Shown here: positions 25,453-33,842 of the stretch, piece after piece
Layout: each line of letters starts with the position of its first letter
How positions within the stretch are numbered: the first letter of the stretch is position 1
DNA from: an uncultured Blautia sp.
Lineage (GTDB): Bacteria > Bacillota > Clostridia > Lachnospirales > Lachnospiraceae
Direction: 5' to 3'
Assembly (NCBI GenBank): GCA_900551075.1
Contig: URVB01000006.1
Location: forward strand, 85,122-149,121
Length of the DNA stretch: 64,000 bases
The notes under the pieces: model-generated
Told to the model about the DNA's origin: nothing
Seen by the model: only the letters and a program-made list of their open reading frames with translations
The model's database searches: none
Position numbers and translations under genes: made by a program

Positions 25453-26184
25453 TTACTTCATCAATAAACTGATTCCTGCAATGAACAGAAGAACATAGGT
25501 CAGTTTCATAAACAACAGTTGGCTCATTCGTTTATAAAGCCAGGTTCCAATCGCCATACCGGCAATCAAAAAGGGAATGGAAATCATCTGTGTCCTTACA
25601 AGGCCTGCCGTCCACAGACCGCTTTGTATATCATCAATTAAAATGATGCCGTTAAGTATAATCCAGACAGTGGAGATGGTTGCCCGAAAGCTCACCTTAT
25701 CTTTGATGGTTTTAGACAAATATCCAATCAGCAAGGGACCTCCTGACACAAACATTCCATGAGCAACCCCTGAACCAAGCAAAAGTCCACAGGATTTAAC
25801 CGGTGACATCGCAGTTTCTTCCTTCCGGGGCCTGAAGAGCTTATAAAATCCGTTTACCGCCAGCAGGATTACAAAAAGCCCCAGAAGCTTATACAGGACG
25901 CTTTCATTTCCGGCAAAAAAGCTTTTGACTGCCATTCCCGCTGCCATACCAACTGCCATGACAATTACAATTTTTTTTAATTCTTTCCAGACAACATTTT
26001 TGCGGAAAGACACAAATACATAAATTCCCGCCAGAAGCCCCAGGGTATTCAGAACAGGCTTTGCCACATCAAACCCAACCAGCATAATTCCGGGAGGCAT
26101 TGCGAGGATTGTCCCCGCAAAGCCTGTAATTCCCTGAATAATGTTTGTGAGCAATATCACAATGTAAAACAAAATTTCTCTCAT
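25453..26184 (-). CDS. TauE/SafE (TSUP) family membrane exporter, probable organosulfonate exporter
   Basis: 243 aa with about seven to eight hydrophobic segments. The two TSUP repeats are seen as NIIQGITGFAGTILAMPPGI and GSGVAHGMFVSGGPLLIGYL. TSUP proteins export sulfite, sulfoacetate or other organosulfonates. In sulfoglycolysis operons a TSUP exporter is the usual route for dihydroxypropanesulfonate or sulfolactate. The ATG starts three bases after the sulfoquinovosidase stop, so the two are translationally coupled, which supports a role in exporting the C3-sulfonate. Import of a sulfonate is an alternative. Confidence 0.82.
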   Translation of the reverse strand: MREILFYIVILLTNIIQGITGFAGTILAMPPGIMLVGFDVAKPVLNTLGLLAGIYVFVSFRKNVVWKELKKIVIVMAVGMAAGMAVKSFFAGNESVLYKLLGLFVILLAVNGFYKLFRPRKEETAMSPVKSCGLLLGSGVAHGMFVSGGPLLIGYLSKTIKDKVSFRATISTVWIILNGIILIDDIQSGLWTAGLVRTQMISIPFLIAGMAIGTWLYKRMSQLLFMKLTYVLLFIAGISLLMK

Positions 26185-26187
26185 CTG

Positions 26188-28194
26188 TTATTCCCCATAT
26201 TTCTTGCGGATTTCTTCAAAGATGTCTGCAAAGCTGCTGTCCTTCCGATAAAAAGCGGGAGTATATCCCATTTCAGCGGACACTGTAACATTTCCGCCTT
26301 TATATTCTTTTCCGGTCCATAAATGTACCCAGTTATCCGAGGGAAGATAAACCTCCCATTCATGGACATCTTCCCGGTATACCGGCGCCACCAGCATATC
26401 CCGTCCTAAAAGGTACTGATACTGGATATCATAGGCTTTTTCATCCTCCTCATAGTGGACAAAAAGAGGGCGCTGCACAGGAAGACCGGTGAGAGAATTC
26501 TCTTTTACAAGAGCTTTTGTATATGGGGCAAGCATGGTGTAAATATCTACCAGGCGTGCAAGCTGTTCCATGGCATCTTCATCATCATAGTATTGGAAAT
26601 TGGTTTCCGGTCTGTTTCCCTCATGGGTACGCATAACCGGAGTAAACATTGCCATTTCCGCCCATCTTAAAAACAGTTCCTTTGTCCTTGTATTATCAAA
26701 CAAGGAGGTATATCCTCCAATGTCGCTGTGTGTTAATCCGCAGCCTGTCATACCGGAGCTCAAAGCCGCACAAATTACCGTTGCCAGTCCATCGTGGATG
26801 GTAAAATCCACCGACTGGTCTCCTGCCCACAGCAGAGTGCAGTATTTCTGGGTTCCCGCACCGCCGGCGCGCATAAAGTAAACAATCTCGCCCAGCTTTC
26901 CGGCTTCCTTCACAGCTTCATAATTACATTTCGCCCACAGAACCGGCCAGTGGTTATGCTCGATCATGGGAGAAAGTCCACTGTGCAGTTTGATGTCACC
27001 GGTTGGAAGATACTCTCCGAAGTCAGCCATCCATCCGTCTATTCCAATATCTATGGTATATTTACGGATGACATCATCCTTAAACCAACGGTAGGCATCC
27101 GGATTTGTAAGGTCTACAACGCCGCAGTAAAATTCTCCGAAATCCACCAGATACTCACTGCCGTCGGATTTTGTGGCAAAATATCCTTTTTCCCTGCCTT
27201 CCTGGTAGAGGGCACCGTCATTGACAAGATAAGGGTTCACGTATCCAAGGAAACGGATATTCTTTTTCTTGATTTCCCTGATTTTTTCAGGCAGGCCGGG
27301 GTACATTTCCTGATGAAACTTCCAGTCCCACTGGAGCCTTTTTCCAAAGGAAGTTACCCGTTTTCCGCACCAGTCCTGACACCAGATTCCGGAAACCTTA
27401 ATTCCCTTTTCCAGTGTTTTGTCAAGAAGTCCGAAGGAACGCTCATTTCCTCCCTGTACGCCGATGATCAGACCATTGTAGACCCAGTCCGGCAGCTCCG
27501 GCTGTCTTCCGAAATAAGCGGTAATTTTCTCCAGCAGTTCGGTATAGCTGTCTGCTGCCTCAATACGAATCTGTGCCGGCACCTCCCATATCTGAAGTTC
27601 GTGGAAATCCACATTACGGAAATCAAAATCCGCATAAGCGGTAGAATCCACATGAAGATAATATTTCTTTGTGGAAACAAAGGTGGGCTGAGGATAATTC
27701 GTATTATAATAATCACCGCCTGCTTTGTTTTCCACGTCGGAGCGCCATGTTACATAAGTTGTTTTATCACGGCCAACACCAGGCTCGGAGGTCCAGATGG
27801 GGAAATTGCGTCCCCGCAGATTAAAATAGGACATCTGCTCACCGCAGCCGTAACATTTCTCGTCTTTATCTGCCGCTGTCCGGAACCAGAAGCGGTTGAT
27901 CCGGGGATCCTTCCGGGCAAAAGCAATAACTGCCAGAGTCCCCTCCGTCTTTACTGCGGCTTCCAGCTTATCCCCGAAAACAAGGCAAAGACTGTTTTCT
28001 GTCTCTTTTATTTCTGTAATCCTGAGAGGATACCGTTCCGTAACATAATCTGTAATTTTAAAGTTTCCTCTGTACATATCCACCTCTTCTCTGCCCAGCC
28101 CTACGTAAATCATAGGACTGGCGGAAGAATGCTCCAGGATTGTTTTTCCGTTATGTGTTAATAAAAAATGGTTTTCACCTGTGGTCACCTGCAT
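26188..28194 (-). CDS. Sulfoquinovosidase, GH31 (YihQ/SftG type)
   Basis: Retaining alpha-glycosidase, 668 aa, that cleaves sulfoquinovosyl glycosides such as sulfoquinovosylglycerol. It is very close to E. coli YihQ throughout. The sulfonate-recognition residues are kept: Arg286 and Trp289 in SFGKRLQWDW match YihQ Arg301/Trp304, and Tyr495 in HSDIGGYTSLF matches Tyr508. The nucleophile is Asp391 (GWMADFGEYLP) and the acid/base Asp459 (LLWAGDQSVDF), matching Asp405 and Asp472. The offset to YihQ is a steady 13-15 residues. No signal peptide: it acts in the cytoplasm after uptake of the glycoside. The gene is central to the operon and is the strongest single indicator of sulfoquinovose metabolism here. 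Confidence 0.95.
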   Translation of the reverse strand: MQVTTGENHFLLTHNGKTILEHSSASPMIYVGLGREEVDMYRGNFKITDYVTERYPLRITEIKETENSLCLVFGDKLEAAVKTEGTLAVIAFARKDPRINRFWFRTAADKDEKCYGCGEQMSYFNLRGRNFPIWTSEPGVGRDKTTYVTWRSDVENKAGGDYYNTNYPQPTFVSTKKYYLHVDSTAYADFDFRNVDFHELQIWEVPAQIRIEAADSYTELLEKITAYFGRQPELPDWVYNGLIIGVQGGNERSFGLLDKTLEKGIKVSGIWCQDWCGKRVTSFGKRLQWDWKFHQEMYPGLPEKIREIKKKNIRFLGYVNPYLVNDGALYQEGREKGYFATKSDGSEYLVDFGEFYCGVVDLTNPDAYRWFKDDVIRKYTIDIGIDGWMADFGEYLPTGDIKLHSGLSPMIEHNHWPVLWAKCNYEAVKEAGKLGEIVYFMRAGGAGTQKYCTLLWAGDQSVDFTIHDGLATVICAALSSGMTGCGLTHSDIGGYTSLFDNTRTKELFLRWAEMAMFTPVMRTHEGNRPETNFQYYDDEDAMEQLARLVDIYTMLAPYTKALVKENSLTGLPVQRPLFVHYEEDEKAYDIQYQYLLGRDMLVAPVYREDVHEWEVYLPSDNWVHLWTGKEYKGGNVTVSAEMGYTPAFYRKDSSFADIFEEIRKKYGE

Positions 28195-28232
28195 GTCGGC
28201 ATCCTCCTCATTGTCTGTAATTATTATTTTTC

Positions 28233-29975
28233 TTACTGTTTCGCTTTTTTGCTCATCTCTTTGGTAAAAATCACAACGGACACTACAATCAATGCAGCAG
28301 TCACCCCAAGAATCAGGGCAATGTTTCTGTTTTCAGCGGCAAGCCCTGCCGGAGAGAACATGAAATACTCATAAACCAGAACAGATACAAGCCATACCGC
28401 AAAGCCCTTTCCGTGATTCCAGGGAGTCATATCATAGCCATCTCCTCTGGCCGCACCCTTATCAAATACTTTTGTATTCGGAGCAATTTTGCTGCATACA
28501 AGAATAATGATCAGCATGATAATAAAGGAAATCGCATAAATATGCATGTAGTTGATGCTTTCAACGGCATTTGTAAAAGGGCTGTCAATTTTAGCGAAAA
28601 TAAATTTATAGCAGGCATAGAATACAACATGGAAAGCAGTTGCACAGTATGCACCAAGCCTGGAACCTTTCCTGGAGAACATTCCGACCAGAACCATGGT
28701 GATAATGGGAATGTTATAAAATCCGGTAAAGCTTCGTCCAAAATCATAAAGTCCTGTGCTTAATACATCTAAAAACGGAGTAAAAATAATCGCGAAAGCT
28801 GCAAATCCCCATCCGATTTTCTTTGCAAATTTAACGGTCTCTTCTTCACCAAGGTCCGGTCTGAAAACCGGTTTGTAAATGTCAACCATAAATACAGTGC
28901 TGGCCGCATTCAGGAAAGAGTTATATGTGGAAATAATGGAGCCGAATAATGCCGCACAGAAAAGTCCGACCACCGGCCAGGGCAGAGACCTTGCAACCAG
29001 AGTCGGATATGCATAGTCTTTGCTTTCCAGACCCGGAACCAGTCTTGCTGCAATTACACCGGGAAAAACCAAAAGCAGCGGAACCATCATTTTCAGGAAA
29101 CCGGAAATCAGCACACCTTTCTGTCCTTCTTTTAAGCTTGCAGCGCCTAATGCTCTCTGAATCAGAACCTGGTTTGTTCCCCAGTAAAACAGGTTTGCAA
29201 GAAGCATGCCAGTGAAAATGCAGGCAAACGGTACGGGATCTGTTTTTCCCCCGATGGCGTTCAGTTTCTCCGGATTAAAATTTACGACATCCTGAATACC
29301 GGCAAGGAAGCCGCCTCCGTTTAATTTTCCAACTGCAATGAAGCCAAATACCACTACCATTAAAGAACCAATTACCAGGAGAATACCGTTGATGGTATCA
29401 GAAACTGCAACCGCGCGCATACCGCCAAGGACTGCATATAATGCGCCGATGATACCTACCAGTACGATGAGAATGGTCAGTGCCATACCATCGCTGATTC
29501 CAAATACAGCGCCAAGATCAAAAATCTGATTAAAAGCAATAGCGCCGGCATAAAGACAAACCGGAATACCAACTACAAGATAGCCTAACAGGAACAGGAT
29601 AGATACCAGCCTTCTGACGCCTACACCGTATCTTTCTTCCATGAATTCCGGAAGGGTGGTATAACCTTTTTTCAGGTACAGGGGCAGGAATACGAATGCC
29701 ATTACGATGGTTGCAATTACTGCAGTTGCTTCCCATGCCATACCGGACATGTTTGCTGCATAAGACTGTCCCGAAAGACCTACCAGGTTTTCTGCGGAAA
29801 GGTTTGTCAGAAGCATGGAACCGGCAATAAACGTTCCGCTCAGTCCGCTTCCTGCAAGGAAATACCCCTTTGCAGTTTTCTGGTCATCAGAGTCTTTTAC
29901 GATTTTTCCTGAAATTACAGCTACAAACACTGTAAAAAGGATAAAAGTTATTAAAGTAAAACCTAAATGTGCCAT
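28233..29975 (-). CDS. Sodium:solute symporter (SSS family), probable sulfoquinovose or SQ-glycoside importer
   Basis: 580 aa, about 14 predicted membrane helices. SSS/SGLT features are DQKTAKGYFLAGSGLSGTFI, NLSAENLVGLSGQSYA near residues 58-75 (helix 1-2 region), the sodium-site-type segment ALYAVLGGMRAVAVSD, and FYNIPIITMVLVGMFSRKG. The start is the ATG at 29973-29975 behind CAGGAGGGCAAA; the open frame extends 16 codons upstream. Located between the isomerase candidate and the sulfoquinovosidase, 38 bases from the latter. Known SFT loci carry an importer of SQ or SQ-glycerol; by position this is the one. The transported molecule is an inference. Confidence 0.87.
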   Translation of the reverse strand: MAHLGFTLITFILFTVFVAVISGKIVKDSDDQKTAKGYFLAGSGLSGTFIAGSMLLTNLSAENLVGLSGQSYAANMSGMAWEATAVIATIVMAFVFLPLYLKKGYTTLPEFMEERYGVGVRRLVSILFLLGYLVVGIPVCLYAGAIAFNQIFDLGAVFGISDGMALTILIVLVGIIGALYAVLGGMRAVAVSDTINGILLVIGSLMVVVFGFIAVGKLNGGGFLAGIQDVVNFNPEKLNAIGGKTDPVPFACIFTGMLLANLFYWGTNQVLIQRALGAASLKEGQKGVLISGFLKMMVPLLLVFPGVIAARLVPGLESKDYAYPTLVARSLPWPVVGLFCAALFGSIISTYNSFLNAASTVFMVDIYKPVFRPDLGEEETVKFAKKIGWGFAAFAIIFTPFLDVLSTGLYDFGRSFTGFYNIPIITMVLVGMFSRKGSRLGAYCATAFHVVFYACYKFIFAKIDSPFTNAVESINYMHIYAISFIIMLIIILVCSKIAPNTKVFDKGAARGDGYDMTPWNHGKGFAVWLVSVLVYEYFMFSPAGLAAENRNIALILGVTAALIVVSVVIFTKEMSKKAKQ

Positions 29976-30061
29976 TTTGCCCTCCTGATTTTGTGTATTT
30001 TTACGATTTTTTCTTTCTCTCAATTGTGCTAAAATAAGTACGAAAATAATATTTTCACCGG

Positions 30062-30111
30062 CATCTCCATCGGAATATGGGTATTGGCGTATTTGTATTT
30101 CCGATGGGATG
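30062..30111 (-). other. Intercistronic hairpin upstream of the symporter gene
   Basis: CATCTCCATCGGAATA (30062-30077) and TATTTCCGATGGGATG (30096-30111) form a stem with one bulge. There is no T-run. It probably stabilises or separates transcripts of the enzyme genes (transaldolase, reductase, isomerase) from the membrane protein gene. Confidence 0.5.
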
Positions 30112-30137
30112 TCAGTAAGAGAAAAGTTTTGACTTTT

Positions 30138-30806
30138 TTAATAAAAAAGCTCTTTATTTTCTCCGGTGACCCCCGGATGAGCGCCCTGTCTGATAAGCGG
30201 TTCTCTCTGGGGATGCGCAATCACCCATTTATTTTTCTGAAGCAAAAGCACATCTTCGTTTTCAAATTTCCCTTTTTGATTTTCCAGTGGTGTATTGGTT
30301 CCTTTGGGGAGTATAACGATATCCTTAAATCCTACATCTGTAACTCTGCACGGAGAAAGATGTAAGGTTGTCTGGTACATTTCGATTGCTGTACCTTTTT
30401 CAACAAAGAATACTCTGGCATTCCAAGGGTGATAAGTATTGCCGCTGATTTCCCAGGTATGTCCGAGAACCAGCATAAAATCTGTAACTGCAATATTTAT
30501 TTCGCTTCCCTTATGGTACTCAAAACCGTTGCAGGTGGTGTTTCTCCCATTACAATACCCGATCTGAATTGGCATTCCACCATACAGTGTATTTTGCACC
30601 TGCGCTGCTGCCTCCGTCTGTTCCAGCTCCGGAACAGACGGGAAATAGCAGTTTCCGGCTTGGGGAATATCGGTATTTTCTTCCATGTAGCGGATCATGT
30701 CTGTGAAATCATAGCCCTTGACGATACGTCCGTAGCTTTGGAAAATCTCATCCTTGACGCTGTAAATTTCCACATCATTTTTCTCTCTTAAAATATCAAT
30801 GTTCAT
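30138..30806 (-). CDS. Probable sulfoquinovose isomerase (SftI-type, DUF4867)
   Basis: 222 aa, a cupin-like protein. I recognise it as DUF4867, which, to my recollection, is the family of the SQ to sulfofructose isomerase in transaldolase-type sulfoglycolysis. Visible features: FQSYGRIVKGYDFTDMIRYM near the N-terminus, and a metal-site-like block with FEYHKGSEINIAVTDFMLVLGHTWEI (in two parts, residues 90-118), FFVEKGTAIEMYQTTLHLSP and VIAHPQREPLIRQGAHPGVTG. His and Glu in EYHKGSE and the later His residues could bind a metal. It lies 25 bases after the reductase gene and 31 bases after the reductase stop there is its own GGAAGG site. No other SQ isomerase candidate with better context exists apart from the distant fucose-isomerase-like protein. 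Confidence 0.82.
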   Translation of the reverse strand: MNIDILREKNDVEIYSVKDEIFQSYGRIVKGYDFTDMIRYMEENTDIPQAGNCYFPSVPELEQTEAAAQVQNTLYGGMPIQIGYCNGRNTTCNGFEYHKGSEINIAVTDFMLVLGHTWEISGNTYHPWNARVFFVEKGTAIEMYQTTLHLSPCRVTDVGFKDIVILPKGTNTPLENQKGKFENEDVLLLQKNKWVIAHPQREPLIRQGAHPGVTGENKELFY

Positions 30807-30831
30807 GTTCTGTCATTCCCTTCCGGTGCAA

Positions 30832-31689
30832 TTATCTGTCGCGTACTATCTTTACAGTCGCACAAAAATCCTCTTTTCCATAGCCACGCTCCATTGCCAG
30901 GTCATATACAGATTTTGCAGCTGCTTCACCAGGCATCTCAAGTCCGCTTTCCTTTGCAAGACTCATGCAAATGTTTACGTCCTTATACATGTTTTCAATG
31001 GAAAATGCCGTGGTATAATCTTCATTTTTAATAGGCTCCGACTTGGAATCCAGATAGAAATTCTGACCGCCGCCATAAGAAATTGCAGTAGCATAGCTGT
31101 CCATATCAATGCCATATTTCTGTGCCAGTGTGTAGGTTTCATTTACACCGTTCTGAATCTGAGAAACCAGAGCATTATGACAGATTTTCATTACCAGTCC
31201 CTTTCCATTATCGCCCATGCGGATGATGTTTTCGCCCATATAAGCCAGAATGGGAAGTGCCTTTTCGCAGGCAGCTTCCTCGCCGCCCACGTAAATTCCC
31301 AGCTTTCCGGCAATGGCAGCCGGCTTTGATTTTACAACCGGTGCGTCAACAAACTGTGCGCCTGTTTCTTTTACCATTTTGGCGATTTCCACAGAAACAG
31401 ATGGATCAATGGTACTCATGTCAATGCAGAGCTTTGTTTCGTTTAATACGTTCAGGATTTCTTTATATACAGACATGGAATGTTCAGACTTCGGAACCAT
31501 TGTAATTATTATATCTGCATTTTCCGCTACCTGTACAGAACTTCCGCAGGGAACAGCGCCTTTTGATGCAAGAAGCTCTACCTTAGCTTTTACAAAATCA
31601 AATACATATACCTTATCATCATGTTTCTTCACGATGTTCCCGCTCATTGCTTCGCCCATAATTCCCAGGCCGATAAATCCGATTTTCAT
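30832..31689 (-). CDS. Probable 3-sulfolactaldehyde reductase (YihU/SftF type, beta-hydroxyacid dehydrogenase family)
   Basis: 285 aa. NAD-binding motif GFIGLGIMGEAMSGNIVK at residues 4-21, and the catalytic Lys168 in GKGLVMKICHNALV. Where ordinary family members have the substrate motif DAPVSGG, this protein has DAPVVKSKPAA (residues 116-125). YihU also breaks the SGG rule at this place, because the loop binds a sulfonate. Lys120, Ser121 and Lys122 are good candidates for sulfonate contacts. The enzyme would reduce 3-sulfolactaldehyde to 2,3-dihydroxypropanesulfonate and reoxidise NADH, as expected for an anaerobe. Second gene of the operon, 63 bases after the transaldolase gene. Confidence 0.88.
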   Translation of the reverse strand: MKIGFIGLGIMGEAMSGNIVKKHDDKVYVFDFVKAKVELLASKGAVPCGSSVQVAENADIIITMVPKSEHSMSVYKEILNVLNETKLCIDMSTIDPSVSVEIAKMVKETGAQFVDAPVVKSKPAAIAGKLGIYVGGEEAACEKALPILAYMGENIIRMGDNGKGLVMKICHNALVSQIQNGVNETYTLAQKYGIDMDSYATAISYGGGQNFYLDSKSEPIKNEDYTTAFSIENMYKDVNICMSLAKESGLEMPGEAAAKSVYDLAMERGYGKEDFCATVKIVRDR

Positions 31690-31752
31690 TGATTGTTCTC
31701 TCCCTTTCCATTATGAAAAATCAGGCTGGCCGCATACCGCCGGCAGCCGCTT

Positions 31753-32439
31753 TTATTCTGTTACAGTATTATCCCAGGCGTTTGTGAAGGTTTCAAGACC
31801 CTGGGCAGTATACGCATGCTTCATGCAGTCTTTGTATACGGCAAGACCGGTAGTAACAATATCGGCACCCGCAACTGCACAGTCTGCAATCTGCTTTGGA
31901 GTACGGATTGCAGCACAGATAATCTGAGTCTTTCCGTAAAAGCCGTAATTCTTGTAAATATTAACAATATCCTGAATATATGCCTTGCAGTCTTCGCCAT
32001 TAGCCTCTTTCCAGCCAATGAACGGAGATACGAACAAGGAGCCGTTTCTTCCCGGACAGAGTGCCTGAGATGGAGAAAATACCAGCGTTACGTTTGTGCG
32101 GATGCCTTCTTTTTCCAGTCTTCTTGCCGCAGATACTCCAGCCTCCGTACATGGAATTTTGATTACAAAGTTAGAGCTCATTGCTGCGATTTTCTTTCCT
32201 TCTGCAACCATTTGATCAGCATCATCCAGGTGTGGATTGATTTCCACAGAAATCGGGAATTTCTCATAACCTTTCATCCCTTCCTCCTTCACCCAATCCG
32301 CCAGCTCCCTGATTACTGTCAGGAATGGCTTTCCGCTTACCATGATGTGTCTTGGATTGGTGGTTACGCCATCAATGCCAAAGGTGTTGTAAGCCTCTTT
32401 GATCTCCTCGATCCTTGCACTGTCCAAAAAAAACTTCAT
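31753..32439 (-). CDS. 6-deoxy-6-sulfofructose transaldolase (SftT type)
   Basis: 228 aa, Fsa/TalC-like class I transaldolase. MKFFLDSARIEEIKEAYNTF, GVTTNPRH and the Schiff-base Lys94 in NFVIKIPCTEAG are the family marks; GADIVTTGLAVYKDC is near the C-terminus. It is first in the operon (ATG at 32437-32439 behind AGGAGGAACAAGAA). In SFT sulfoglycolysis the enzyme splits sulfofructose into sulfolactaldehyde and a three-carbon unit that is passed to glyceraldehyde 3-phosphate, giving fructose 6-phosphate. The sequence alone cannot tell it from ordinary TalC; the call rests on the sulfoquinovosidase, DUF4867 and reductase genes in the same operon. Confidence 0.87.
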   Translation of the reverse strand: MKFFLDSARIEEIKEAYNTFGIDGVTTNPRHIMVSGKPFLTVIRELADWVKEEGMKGYEKFPISVEINPHLDDADQMVAEGKKIAAMSSNFVIKIPCTEAGVSAARRLEKEGIRTNVTLVFSPSQALCPGRNGSLFVSPFIGWKEANGEDCKAYIQDIVNIYKNYGFYGKTQIICAAIRTPKQIADCAVAGADIVTTGLAVYKDCMKHAYTAQGLETFTNAWDNTVTE

Positions 32440-32455
32440 TTCTTGTTCCTCCTCT

Positions 32456-32655
32456 TTTTAATTAAAATTTTTAATCAATTTGCCCTAAAAAATATTTATG
32501 GTTATTTCAGGATATATATGTACATTTTATCTATTTAATATCCTGTTACCACAAATATTTTATGATTTTATAATATACACTTTCCCCTTTTCTGTCAACA
32601 CCTTCCACTCGATCTTTTTCTTTTCTATATTTTATTTAAATTTATTAATCAATTA
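32456..32655 (-). promoter_or_regulatory. Promoter of the sulfoglycolysis operon flanked by a repeated AT-rich element
   Basis: Minus strand: TTGACA (32593-32598), 17-base spacer, TATTAT (32570-32575). The element TTTTAATTAAAATTTTTAAT (from 32456, ending ATCAATT at 32480) recurs as TTTATTTAAATTTATTAATC (from 32631, also ending ATCAATT) about 175 bases away, on the other side of the promoter. A third relative lies at 21027-21048 before the ROK gene. They are candidate ROK operators in a looping arrangement. Confidence 0.65.
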
Positions 32656-33140
32656 TTGTGCAATATGTATGAATCGCTCCACTTTTGCTCTAAAAAGTCA
32701 ATGATAGTCTGATTTACTGCAGTACATACCATTCCGTTCTTCACACTCAGGAGCCTCAGGAGATGGCACTAAAGTCTGTTCCGTCCCATCTATATTTTGC
32801 TTTTTATTGACATGTATCTGTGCTGCAACTCTGATGTTGTATCATTTTAGTTGACACTTTATACTCAAGGATTTGATGTATAATCAAAGAAAAATAAGGA
32901 GGCAACTGCAATGGCAAAAAAACTCGGCGGGGCAAAAGCCGCCGCTGAGTCGGGCATCCCCGAAAACACTATGTACGCATGTACATTTTGAATGGAAAAT
33001 CAACTGGCTGCAGACCTGCGACGACTGCAGGAAACATGAACCACCTAAAAAATGGCGTCACAGCTAAATACTGTGCGCCACTCATCATCTTAACATCCTG
33101 CTTTCCGCTTACACTTCGAATCATAGAGAGGGAAGTTTTA
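32656..33140. other. Gap without intact gene
   Basis: About 485 bases between the sulfoglycolysis promoter and the flavodoxin gene. Apart from the transposase remnant at 32911-33040, I see nothing coding. No terminator or RNA gene that I can defend. Confidence 0.5.
32911..33040 (+). pseudogene. Remnant of an IS3-type transposase OrfA
   Basis: Behind a good ribosome site (AAGGAGGCAACTGCA) the ATG at 32911 opens a 26-codon frame MAKKLGGAKAAAESGIPENT followed by MYACTF and a stop. LGGAKAAAE.GIPENT.Y is the helix-turn-helix pattern of IS3/IS150-type OrfA. A second piece in the next frame (32992 on, MENQLAADLRRLQET) resembles the OrfA coiled-coil tail. The rest of the element and OrfB are missing. 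Confidence 0.5.
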
Positions 33141-33842
33141 TCATTGCAGCCACGGCCGTTTATTATCCAGCCAACCGTTACGCTGCCAATATTCCTTTTC
33201 CGTTGGGCTTGAGCCCAAACCTTTTTTTTGCATCATTCGCATAATATAAAACATAAATTTTGTTTTCATACCCACACGCACCTCTGATTTCGCTGAAAGC
33301 AATTTTACCAGCCTGGCAATATTCTTTTTTATAATCTCTTTTTTCTTTGCCGAAACCATTTCCCAATTCATAGCCTGGACGGCTATACCATAGCTTTTCA
33401 CATAAGGAACGCCCCAATAGAAAAGTGCATCTGTAATATCCTTTATTGCCGTTTTCGTACCTTTGCCTGCCGCTGTCGAAATCACAACAGCTTTTTTTGA
33501 GAACATACAGGCTCTTGGCTTATGCGACATCCAATATGTAAATGTCAGGTCAATAAATGCTTTCATAGGGGCGGATGCCCGCATGCAATAAGTCGGTGTC
33601 GTAAAAATCAGCAAATCCGCAATTTCTACCTTTTCCATAATTCGTTTCTTATCTGAATAAAAAGGACACTTTTCCTCATCCTCAATACAGTTATAACACC
33701 CAATGCAAAAGTGTTCTAAATCTCTCGGCAGGAAAAACTCACTTACTTCACTTTCTGTAAATTGTTCCGCAAGCAGTCTGCCGATATGATAAGAACTGCC
33801 CTTATGATTCTGACCGTGTATAAGTACAATTTTCATGACCAT
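33141..33842 (-). CDS. Flavodoxin-fold NAD(P)H-dependent oxidoreductase
   Basis: 233 aa, FMN-binding reductase family. MKIVLIHGQNHKGSSYHIGR is the N-terminal beta strand and phosphate loop, followed by CIGCYNCIEDEEKCPFYSDK, a motif of iron-sulfur-flavoprotein-like reductases, and LIFTTPTYCMRASAPMKAFID, the FMN-contact loop. The start codon overlaps the stop of the TetR gene (ATGGTCATGA); the ATG at 33842 or 33836 could be used. The two genes are thus one transcript controlled by the TetR protein. Such pairs often respond to quinones, nitro compounds or other electrophiles; the actual substrate is unknown. Confidence 0.85.
   Translation of the reverse strand: MVMKIVLIHGQNHKGSSYHIGRLLAEQFTESEVSEFFLPRDLEHFCIGCYNCIEDEEKCPFYSDKKRIMEKVEIADLLIFTTPTYCMRASAPMKAFIDLTFTYWMSHKPRACMFSKKAVVISTAAGKGTKTAIKDITDALFYWGVPYVKSYGIAVQAMNWEMVSAKKKEIIKKNIARLVKLLSAKSEVRVGMKTKFMFYIMRMMQKKGLGSSPTEKEYWQRNGWLDNKRPWLQ

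Noticed and set aside
26794..28161. Long plus-strand open frame of 455 codons across the GH31 gene
   Set aside because: It is antisense to a gene with clear family motifs; its translation has no recognisable domain and no ribosome-binding site.
31753..32439. Ordinary pentose-phosphate transaldolase (TalC) reading of the first operon gene
   Set aside because: The sequence alone allows it, but the YihQ-type glycosidase, YihU-type reductase and DUF4867 genes that follow make the sulfofructose role more likely.
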